NCBI GenBank assembly: GCA_002420315.1
Contig: DIHU01000219.1
Location: forward strand, 31,890 to 95,889
Reading direction: 5' to 3'
DNA: 64,000 bases
DNA from: Akkermansiaceae bacterium UBA5688
GTDB taxonomy: Bacteria; Verrucomicrobiota; Verrucomicrobiia; Verrucomicrobiales; Akkermansiaceae
In this document: piece after piece, positions 8,975 to 16,473 of the stretch
Numbering within the stretch: position 1 is the stretch's first letter
Layout of the letters: every line of letters starts with the position of its first letter
Translations under genes and position numbers: made by a program
The notes under the pieces: generated by a model
Databases searched by the model: none
Told to the model about the DNA's origin: nothing
The model's input: only the letters and a program-made list of their open reading frames with translations

Positions 8975-9573
8975 CCTTCCTTTTCGACATCGGAAACGTT
9001 CTCCTAAAACTCCACTTCCAAAGATTCCACCTTGCTATTCTAGGTTCTGAAAACGCTCCCCTACCTGCCGATCTAGCCGATCTCAAAGACCCCTACGAAA
9101 CTGGAAAACTCTCAGATCAAGAATTTGTAGAGCAATCACTCGACATTCTCAATCACCCTCTCACCTCAGACGAATTCGTGGCAGCTTGGGAAAACATCTT
9201 CTCACCCAATCTCCCGATGTGGGAAGTCGTCCACACTCTGAAGAAGCAAGGCCATCGCCTCATTCTTTTCTCAAACACCAACTCAATCCACGCCCGCTCA
9301 TTTCTCAAAACCTATCAGGATTTTAATCTCTTCGATCACCACCACTTTTCACAGGAAGTTGGAACCATCAAGCCTCTCCCCGAGTTCTATCAATCTGCCA
9401 TCGAAAATTACAACCTCGTCCCTGGCGAAACCCTCTACCTCGATGACCTCCCCGAAAATATTACAACTGGAAAAAAGTTCGGTTTCTCCTCGTGGCAATA
9501 CGACCTAAATGATCACCAAGCATGCGTCGCCTGGCTCTATACCCAAGGGATAACCCTTGCAAAATCTTCCTAA
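8971..9573 (+). CDS. HAD-superfamily (subfamily IA) phosphatase
   Basis: A 200-residue haloacid-dehalogenase-type hydrolase. Motif I is FDIGNVLL (Asp nucleophile at residue 6), motif II LFSNTN, and motif IV YLDDLPENI. The layout resembles YihX-type sugar-phosphate phosphatases, which also have Gly rather than Asp two residues after the nucleophile, so this feature is normal for the subgroup. The substrate is unknown. Translation is probably coupled to the glycosyltransferase, since its ATG shares bases with the preceding TGA. It might recycle a sugar phosphate linked to that enzyme's donor pathway, but this is only a contextual guess. Confidence 0.85.
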   Translation: MTFLFDIGNVLLKLHFQRFHLAILGSENAPLPADLADLKDPYETGKLSDQEFVEQSLDILNHPLTSDEFVAAWENIFSPNLPMWEVVHTLKKQGHRLILFSNTNSIHARSFLKTYQDFNLFDHHHFSQEVGTIKPLPEFYQSAIENYNLVPGETLYLDDLPENITTGKKFGFSSWQYDLNDHQACVAWLYTQGITLAKSS

Positions 9574-9716
9574 AGCTTATCCCTCGCAAGTCTAGCCATT
9601 TAGACTAACCTCCGCCCTTAGCGCTAATCTTTCTCCTACCAACCTTGAGAACTCACGTCGCCGCCAAGCTAGCTGCCTTATTCCTCATTAGGTTGTAAAC
9701 CTTAAAGACAGCCGGC

Positions 9717-10694
9717 TTACTTCGTAAACGCGGCTTCGCGTTTCTCGTCGATACGAGCTGGCCCCAACTTCTTCCAATCGCTTGGATTTGGGAGTTCAAG
9801 CCGCTTCATGTTCTTGCCATAGCTATCAAGATTATCATTAAGATCATCTTCGGTCAGCGGCTTAGATTTTACGCCACCTTCCGGAACTTCAATCCCGGCA
9901 GACCAGATCAAAGCGTTAAGAACAACGGTGCGGAATCCATCCAACGCCCAAACGTGATGGTAGTGTCCACCGGTAAAACCAACCCCTCGACCACCATTCG
10001 GGCGCTCGTATCCCCACATGAGCGCATGCTCTTTGTCTAAACCATCAACCCCATGCTGATTCCAAAGGTTGATGTATCGATACATATTCTCACGAGTCGG
10101 CGTTGCCGTCACCAAATCGAGCACCTTATCGCGTTCATTTATGAAACGCATATTGTAGTAAAACTCATCAAGACAAGTCACCGTTTCCGGCACGCCATTC
10201 CCGATTTCATGATCTTGTTTGACCTTCATGTCTGCAACCCAGTGAGGATTGACTGACCACTCGGACTCCATTGCACCACCAATCCAGGGCTGGAAATACT
10301 TCTTCCCCATCTGTGGATTTGGGTGAACGGCATAGTGCATAAAGACCATTCCGACGCCCTTCTTTGCCAGAGAATCGAGATACTCCCACTCACCCGCGAT
10401 ACCACTCACACTATCGGCAAAGATGAAAATGGAATCCGCATCATCAAGAACCGACTTATCCTTAGGCCAATCTTTCCCTACAACGACCGCCTCCACATTG
10501 AGTCCGCTCTCATCATTTAGTGCCTTTGCAAGTAGCATGCAACCAGCCCTGAATTCATGCTCTCCTGATGCGTGGCTGCGGCTACCCGCAATCAATACAA
10601 TCTTTTTTTTCGTCACTACCTCTTTCTTGGCGGACAAAAACAACGGGCTGCCGAACGCCAGTAAGATTGGGATAATAAGGGTGAGGCCTCGCAT
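9717..10694 (-). CDS. ThuA-domain secreted protein
   Basis: A 325-residue protein with a signal peptide (LTLIIPILLAFGSPLFLSA) and a ThuA domain, the glutamine-amidotransferase-like fold named after the Rhizobium trehalose-utilisation protein. Supporting segments are KIVLIAGSRSHASGEHEF near the start of the mature protein, VFMHYAVHP in the middle and GFTGGHYHHVWALDGFRTVVLNALIWSAG at the end, as in many Planctomycetes/Verrucomicrobia paralogues. Role: probably carbohydrate metabolism in the periplasm; the reaction is not established for this family. It lies 69 bases downstream of a sulfatase on the same strand, so the two may be co-transcribed. Confidence 0.85.
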   Translation of the reverse strand: MRGLTLIIPILLAFGSPLFLSAKKEVVTKKKIVLIAGSRSHASGEHEFRAGCMLLAKALNDESGLNVEAVVVGKDWPKDKSVLDDADSIFIFADSVSGIAGEWEYLDSLAKKGVGMVFMHYAVHPNPQMGKKYFQPWIGGAMESEWSVNPHWVADMKVKQDHEIGNGVPETVTCLDEFYYNMRFINERDKVLDLVTATPTRENMYRYINLWNQHGVDGLDKEHALMWGYERPNGGRGVGFTGGHYHHVWALDGFRTVVLNALIWSAGIEVPEGGVKSKPLTEDDLNDNLDSYGKNMKRLELPNPSDWKKLGPARIDEKREAAFTK

Positions 10695-10763
10695 AGATTC
10701 TTAATCTAATTACGAAGGGGTTTGCCTTTCCCTTCCAGAAAGAAATACATGGAAAAAATGTCG

Positions 10764-12176
10764 CTAATTTAAGGCCTTATACTCTCCAAACTCAAGCTCG
10801 TCACCATGAAGTTTTGCCTCTAATTTAAGCGCTTTAAAGAGCCTTCTAGCAACCTCTTTACCCTCACCTTGTTGGAGCAAATCCACTTTCTCCTGAGGAT
10901 CTTTTTTAAGGTCATAAAGGCGGGCAATTCCGCCACCCGGGTAGAGAATCAGCTTATAGCCTTCTTTGGTAAGCGCACGCTGAGCATCCTTAAGATATGC
11001 TGAATAGATCTGATCCCGACCACTCGACTCGCCTCTAAGAATGGGGATGTAGCTTTGATATTGAATATGCTCTGGAATCTCAACCCCTGCAACTTCAAGC
11101 GCAGTTGGAACCGAGTCTTGAATGTAAATCGGAGCCGAGATCCTCTTTCCTGCCTCAACTTCCGGCCCCACAACGACGTAAGGAACCCTGATACTGTGAT
11201 CATACATGTTCTGTTTCCCTAGAAGACCGTGATGACCACAACCGAGCCCATGATCAGCAGTGAAAACAATATAGGTATTCTTAGTTTGATTATTTTTTTC
11301 CAGAGTATCCAGAACGCGCCCAATTTGGGTATCCATGTGGGTTATTAAGGCGAAGTACTCACGCCGGGCCACTTGAACCGAATACTTGGTCCTCGGCATT
11401 GGCGCGAGCTTCTCATCACGAAGACTATGCGGAGCCTTCATCACTTTGCGGTGAGGATAGGCATCAAGATAATTATCAGGCACCTTCACATCAGAAACCG
11501 GATACATGTCGAGATACTGTTGCGGAGACTGTCGAGGATCGTGCGGAGCATTAAAAGCCAAGTAGAAGAAAAATGGCTTGTCGTCTTTTTTAGCCATATT
11601 GAGATATCTCACCGCCGTGTCAGCCTCCACTTCCGACCAATGTTTCCCACCTTTCCAGAATCCGTTGTTGGACTTGTCAGTAGGATTCCAAGTATCTTTT
11701 TCCCCTTCAAGAGGACGATTGTATCCCGTTTTCACTTGATTAGGCATACCAGGACGAACATCTCCGACATGGTCAAAAAGAGCCTCTGCTTTCATCCGAA
11801 CATGCCATTTTCCAGTCATGTAGGTAGTGTAACCAGCATCGCTCATTAATTGCGGCCAGAGACGGCGCTTACCCATCGTTTTCTCTTCTTCCTGTGCATA
11901 CCAAAGATGCCGTCCCGTCATCATCATATTCCGGCTGGCCACACAAATTGCGCCATTCCAGCCACCAGAATTATAGGCGTGAGTGAACTGAGTCCCCGAA
12001 CTAAACAACTTATCCAAATTAGGGGTCTTGACTCCGGTCATACCAAGAGACCCAATCGCCTCATAGGTCATATCGTCAGCAAAAATGAATAGAACATTCG
12101 GCTTCTCGGACGCCGACACGATGGAGATTAGAGCAAGAAACGGGGCAAAAACACGCATTGAGGGGAGACTACGCAT
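10764..12176 (-). CDS. type I sulfatase (arylsulfatase A family), secreted
   Basis: A roughly 470-residue sulfatase. After a signal peptide ending near SIVSA it has KPNVLFIFADDM (metal-binding aspartates). Then comes CVASRNMMMTGR, matching C-x-[PA]-x-R, where the cysteine would be converted to formylglycine by a sulfatase-modifying enzyme. Further on are TGKWHV, FFYLAFNAPHDP and FTADHGLG, the usual metal and substrate residues. Expected role: removal of sulfate esters, probably from sulfated polysaccharide, in the periplasm or outside. The frame extends to a GTG at 12197; I chose the ATG at 12176 because it sits directly before the signal peptide. Sulfatases in this group are often multicopy in polysaccharide degraders. 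Confidence 0.92.
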   Translation of the reverse strand: MRSLPSMRVFAPFLALISIVSASEKPNVLFIFADDMTYEAIGSLGMTGVKTPNLDKLFSSGTQFTHAYNSGGWNGAICVASRNMMMTGRHLWYAQEEEKTMGKRRLWPQLMSDAGYTTYMTGKWHVRMKAEALFDHVGDVRPGMPNQVKTGYNRPLEGEKDTWNPTDKSNNGFWKGGKHWSEVEADTAVRYLNMAKKDDKPFFFYLAFNAPHDPRQSPQQYLDMYPVSDVKVPDNYLDAYPHRKVMKAPHSLRDEKLAPMPRTKYSVQVARREYFALITHMDTQIGRVLDTLEKNNQTKNTYIVFTADHGLGCGHHGLLGKQNMYDHSIRVPYVVVGPEVEAGKRISAPIYIQDSVPTALEVAGVEIPEHIQYQSYIPILRGESSGRDQIYSAYLKDAQRALTKEGYKLILYPGGGIARLYDLKKDPQEKVDLLQQGEGKEVARRLFKALKLEAKLHGDELEFGEYKALN

Positions 12177-12252
12177 AAAATCGGAACGTTTTGACACTTA
12201 ACATTCACTTTTTTCGCTGGTAACACCCTCCCCCAGCAACCGCAGGCATACG

Positions 12253-13413
12253 ATGAGTCGTTCCACCACCACCACCCTCAGTCATCGGCTTGAATACTGC
12301 GCCTATCGCATTTTTGAGTGGATACTCAAGATGTTGTCTGTGGAAACCGTCTTCAAACTTGGTGAATTCGTAGGGCGGATTGTGTATCGCTGCAGCTCAA
12401 CTCGAAGGTATCAAGTGAACAGAAACCTTCGCCTCGCATTTGGCGACGAAAAATCGACATCCGAAACCTCACAACTTACTGCAGAAGTTTTCGAACGCAC
12501 CGGGGCCAACTTCCTTACTTCGCTCAAAATCCCTTTTTTAAGTGATGACGAAATCTTAGCTAGACTACAATTTGAAGGGCTCGACGATTTCTACACTACC
12601 ACGCGCAAGGGCGGTATTGTCATGGTCTCTCCGCACATGGGAAACTGGGAACTTCTTGCCCAAGCCGTCTTCCTAGTCGATGGGGATTTTAGGGCTGGAA
12701 CACACTATCGCCCCCTCAACAATTCTCTGATCAATGCCGTCGTCGAACGCCGCAGAAAGCGACGAGGGCTTGAACTCTTCGCAAAAAGATCATCGACCCA
12801 TCGCCTCTCGAGCTTTGTGAGGGAAGGAGGAGCTATGGGAATTCTAGCAGACCAACGAGTTGGTGACCGTGGAGCCGCCTGCCTGTTTTTTGGTCGCCCT
12901 ACTACCTGTTCACCACTCCCCCATCTAATTGCAAAACGAGGTAAAGGTCTCCTCACGAGTCTCTCATGCGAGACCGTCGGAATCGCACATTGGAAGATCT
13001 CCTTCCGTCTTATTCCAACGATCTCCGCTCAAGCGTGCGCAGATAGTATCGAGCAAGACTGGCGACGATCACCTGTTGATGTTTTTTGGTTCGAAAACCG
13101 CTGGCGCCTCCAAGGGAACGATCCGCTTGCCTTCCTCAACAAGTATAAAGACGACCTCGAAATACCCCGTCCACTTCGGGCCGTGAACCTCGCTCGAGAA
13201 GAAAAAAAACTTCCTTACCCTAATCGATTGATCACCCAAGAGCATCACGAAGTAGACTTTAAGCAGAGTGACCACGCACTTCGCGAAAAACTCCACGAAA
13301 TCTCAGATCATGGAGAAACTCCAGTTGATGTTTTCCTTGCGCCACATTCTCAATTGGGTCGAGTCAAAAAACTCTCCGGGAAAACCATGACCCTTGCCGC
13401 CGAAAGGAACTAG
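12253..13413 (+). CDS. LpxL/HtrB-like lysophospholipid/lipid A acyltransferase
   Basis: A 386-residue member of the lipid A late-acyltransferase family. The catalytic H-x4-E motif is seen in SPHMGNWELL, followed by the ADQRVGDRG region where LpxL proteins carry the DQ-type motif. An N-terminal hydrophobic stretch (IFEWILKMLSVETVFKLGEF) would anchor it to the inner membrane. Expected role: secondary acylation of Kdo2-lipid A. It is longer than the usual 290-310 residues because of about 70 extra C-terminal residues of unknown role (from LNLAREEKK). It is divergent from the sulfatase and close to the kinase, msbA and kdsD genes, consistent with lipopolysaccharide synthesis. Confidence 0.87.
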   Translation: MSRSTTTTLSHRLEYCAYRIFEWILKMLSVETVFKLGEFVGRIVYRCSSTRRYQVNRNLRLAFGDEKSTSETSQLTAEVFERTGANFLTSLKIPFLSDDEILARLQFEGLDDFYTTTRKGGIVMVSPHMGNWELLAQAVFLVDGDFRAGTHYRPLNNSLINAVVERRRKRRGLELFAKRSSTHRLSSFVREGGAMGILADQRVGDRGAACLFFGRPTTCSPLPHLIAKRGKGLLTSLSCETVGIAHWKISFRLIPTISAQACADSIEQDWRRSPVDVFWFENRWRLQGNDPLAFLNKYKDDLEIPRPLRAVNLAREEKKLPYPNRLITQEHHEVDFKQSDHALREKLHEISDHGETPVDVFLAPHSQLGRVKKLSGKTMTLAAERN

Positions 13414-13501
13414 TCTCCAGAGATTTCCCCTAATGAAAATAAAACTCTGCGGCGTCAGGGCCAACCGTAGAAAAGCGCTTCATTCATGAAGTACTGGAAA
13501 G

Positions 13502-15652
13502 CTATAAAAAGAAATAAACTGGAGAATCCCCGACTTCCTTGATTCCGGTCACATCGCCAGTCGCATTTAGAGCCTTCCTGAACTCGAACGACCAAGGTCC
13601 AGAGTAGGTTCTCCCATTACACCACATCATTATTATTTTCTCGTCGCCCCGCTCAAAGCGAAATGCGTATACGTCGTCTTCCATTTCTAATTTTTCCAAG
13701 AAAGTCGCCGAACCCAGCTGCTCTAAAAAAACACGAAGCATCTTAAATCCAATCCGTTCGCGCCATCCGCCTTCGGCTCGCTCATCGACCAGTCCAAATC
13801 CGTGAGCCACCAAACGCCACCAGTAGACCCTGTCGACAAAACCAGAGCACACTGAGATTACAAGATACCTTAACATATAGACTCCATAGTCGAATTCGCT
13901 CACACTAAGGGGGTGCTCAGGCGCATCAGGATCCACGTGAGCTGCCGTTACTGGAGACCAAATCCCCCCTCCTTCAAGGGGCCAATTCACCTCCGAGATA
14001 ATCACTTGGTCATCACAAGCAGGCACAACCCTCGCAATTGCTCGCAGTAATCCGCATTTCTCAAGAGTGCTAAATCTTCCCTGAAAATTTTCCGGGGCTC
14101 CCCTTCGATCCACATAAAGATGATGGGACAAAGCTCCGTAGTGAAGTCCATCAGGGGCACTTTCAAAAGCTGAGAGGACATAATGATACTCGAAATCGAT
14201 ACAAGCGGGCCCCGTAAAGGTTATTTCAGGGAACTTCTCCTGTAACTTTAAAATCGGCGACAATAAGGCGACCTGATCATCTGGTCCATGAACACCCCAT
14301 TTCATCCGGTTGACCGCGTGACAAATCTCTACAGCCGTTACAAGCCCGCCAATTTCATCTAGCACAAAACTCAAAAATCTAGCCCACGAATCTGGCTCGC
14401 TGACAGCTCCACGATCCTGAACCATCGCGATCATCACCTTGCGTCCAGAAGCAACCAGTTCCTTCACCTGAGCAACCCCCTCCTTCCAACACGACATCCC
14501 TTCATGGTGACAAAATCGCAAAAGAACCGACACCCCTTCCAACTTCTCCAATAACTCCAGTTGGCGATTAAAATCCAGATCTGTTGATTCAAGCGCCACT
14601 CCAAATCGCCCTTTCAAATCAACCCGGCTCTGGTAGGCCAACGGGAGTTGCCTACGGTATTCACGCCAAATTCTTCCTGCGAATTTCAAAACTGACCAAG
14701 CAACTTTGTAGTGCCTTCCCAGAGAATAATATCGTTTCCTCTCATATCTCTCCATCGTGATCGATGCCTGCGCCGATTCCCGGTCCCAAATCCAAATATT
14801 CTGCACCTCGGGATAACTCCCAACTGCCTTCCGAGACCGTTTACGAAATGGATGACGCCATCTGCGGCTTCGCTCCCACCATTCAAACCCCCTCCGACGG
14901 GAACGCATCTCTTTGGTGAATTCTCGAGGTGGATTCCCCTTCCAATAAATCCTCACCAACACATTCAGAAACGCTGAAGGCAGTCGTATCCTCGAAAAAT
15001 CCTGCGCTCGCTCTTTCGCGCTCAGGTCCTCCCTGATTCGCCCGCGATTAAGGTCAATAAACTGGACCTCTCCCCACTCACCTTTGCTTGAAACCTGAAA
15101 TTCCATGTTTTGATTTCCCAGATCCCGATGCCAAAATCCAACATCATGCATCCGCCGAATCGCAGAAGCGATATGACTTAATCTTGCTACCAAAAATCGA
15201 CAATCCGCCTTCTCATGGTAGGCCTGAATCAGCGAATCCTTAAAGCTAATTAACGATTCGACATAATCCGAAAGATAAAAACTCTCCAGTAAATGCTTAC
15301 CTTCCCAGCGATCGAAATAGGCTATAGGTTGAGGCGTTCCAACTCCTCGGCTTTTCAAAAAATTACCAGCCTTAAACGAACGCTCAGCCTTGCTACCTTT
15401 CCTAAAGTCATAGAAGTCCTTGAGACATCCCTGCCGACCGAAGGCTTTCACAGCAACCTTCAAAGACTTCCCATTCTTTTCCAAATCGAGCACCACTACC
15501 CGGTGCCTCCCCTCGGATAAAACCCCTTTCTTTACAGATCTAGCCCGCTCCCCAAATCCGCTTAGAGACTCTTCGTCAAAGAATGATTTAAAAGCGGAAA
15601 GCACCTGTCCTTGGAACTTCCCTACTGAAAGCTTCTCCACGCCACTTTTCAT
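13502..15652 (-). CDS. WaaP/InaA-like kinase fused to a glycosidase-like (clan GH-A) domain
   Basis: A 716-residue two-domain protein. Residues ~40-240 form a lipopolysaccharide-kinase fold. There is an ATP-binding lysine in VAVKAFGR (K69), the catalytic loop HRDLGNQN (175-182) and the metal-binding FIDLNRGR (199-206). A basic linker (250-335) follows. Residues ~345-715 look like a TIM-barrel glycosidase: GVALESTDLDF, a strand VEICHAVNRMKWG (441-453), then IISEVNWPLEGGG (551-563) where the glutamate would be the nucleophile. In clan GH-A the first strand usually reads EIGNEPN with Glu as acid/base. Here the equivalent reads EICHAVN, so the acid/base is probably missing. Expected kinase role: phosphorylation of core-heptose or Kdo. 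The role of the second domain is unknown. Confidence 0.75.
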   Translation of the reverse strand: MKSGVEKLSVGKFQGQVLSAFKSFFDEESLSGFGERARSVKKGVLSEGRHRVVVLDLEKNGKSLKVAVKAFGRQGCLKDFYDFRKGSKAERSFKAGNFLKSRGVGTPQPIAYFDRWEGKHLLESFYLSDYVESLISFKDSLIQAYHEKADCRFLVARLSHIASAIRRMHDVGFWHRDLGNQNMEFQVSSKGEWGEVQFIDLNRGRIREDLSAKERAQDFSRIRLPSAFLNVLVRIYWKGNPPREFTKEMRSRRRGFEWWERSRRWRHPFRKRSRKAVGSYPEVQNIWIWDRESAQASITMERYERKRYYSLGRHYKVAWSVLKFAGRIWREYRRQLPLAYQSRVDLKGRFGVALESTDLDFNRQLELLEKLEGVSVLLRFCHHEGMSCWKEGVAQVKELVASGRKVMIAMVQDRGAVSEPDSWARFLSFVLDEIGGLVTAVEICHAVNRMKWGVHGPDDQVALLSPILKLQEKFPEITFTGPACIDFEYHYVLSAFESAPDGLHYGALSHHLYVDRRGAPENFQGRFSTLEKCGLLRAIARVVPACDDQVIISEVNWPLEGGGIWSPVTAAHVDPDAPEHPLSVSEFDYGVYMLRYLVISVCSGFVDRVYWWRLVAHGFGLVDERAEGGWRERIGFKMLRVFLEQLGSATFLEKLEMEDDVYAFRFERGDEKIIMMWCNGRTYSGPWSFEFRKALNATGDVTGIKEVGDSPVYFFL

Positions 15653-15784
15653 CCTGCTGAAGAGATTACAAAACAGTCGAAAAAAGACAATGCGGTTTCT
15701 TCCACCCTACTTTCCACTCGACCCTTAGGCATCCGGTCGATAAGTTTTGAAGCCTTAAAACTTCCTTTAAAGGTAATTGCAATA

Positions 15785-16441
15785 GTGAGCCAGAATCTAA
15801 TCAACCTTCCCTCTGACTGCCAAATCATTGGTCGAGGACTTTTCTGCTCTTGCTACCTCCACCCAGAAGACAACTCTATTTGCATCAAACTTCCGACCAC
15901 TCATAAAAAGGCACGCAAACGTCAAAAAGCCGATGAAGCTTACTATCGAAAGCTTCATCAAAATAAAGCAGATCTAACTTATATTAGTGATTATTTGGGC
16001 TCCTGCCAAACCACCCTCGGATCCGGCCAACTATACCAGTATATCAAGGACAGTAATGGCCAGACCTCAAAAACACTCAATCACTATCTCTCGAACTACT
16101 CCAAAACAACGGAGGAGCTTTGCACTCATCTCGCCAAGCTAGGCCGCTATCTTCTAGAAAATCATATTCTTGTTAGTGACCTCCACGGCAACAACATCGT
16201 TTTTCAACATCTCAATAAAAACTCAAAGAAACTCATGATCGTAGACGGAATTGGCGACCGCGTTATTTTTACAGCGCTTAACTTTTTCAACTCAATCAAA
16301 GAAGGTAAAATCATTCGCCGATGGAATAGATTTATCAAACGACTTCAAGATGACCACCCATCTGCTTCCCTACCGAAGGAAAAACTTTATCTAGGGGGAG
16401 AACCCTTCATAGACACTAAGACGACCAAAATAGCTCGCTGA
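15785..16441 (+). CDS. YrbL-like (PhoP-regulon) kinase-fold protein
   Basis: A 218-residue protein resembling the YrbL family (PF10707), which has a small protein-kinase-like fold. It starts with an IIGRGLFCSCY glycine loop, then CIKLP (lysine) and VSDLHGNNIVFQ (about residues 134-145, catalytic-loop-like with the Asp and Asn). MIVDGIGDRV corresponds to the DFG region. The first residue is encoded by GTG at 15785, with AAGG 13 bases upstream. It is divergent from the kinase-glycosidase fusion and, like it, probably acts on the envelope, though no substrate is known for the family. The 132 bases between them contain a 7-base inverted repeat (AAGTTTT/AAAACTT, 15742-15763). Confidence 0.75.
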   Translation: MSQNLINLPSDCQIIGRGLFCSCYLHPEDNSICIKLPTTHKKARKRQKADEAYYRKLHQNKADLTYISDYLGSCQTTLGSGQLYQYIKDSNGQTSKTLNHYLSNYSKTTEELCTHLAKLGRYLLENHILVSDLHGNNIVFQHLNKNSKKLMIVDGIGDRVIFTALNFFNSIKEGKIIRRWNRFIKRLQDDHPSASLPKEKLYLGGEPFIDTKTTKIAR

Positions 16442-16473
16442 ACGACTTTCGCCGATTCCGCTAACCTCTTCTA

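Noticed and set aside
11373..11849. A 158-codon plus-strand frame opposite the sulfatase.
   Set aside because: The composition (His/Arg/Ile-rich, no domain) and position within a strongly supported sulfatase gene mark it as a shadow frame.
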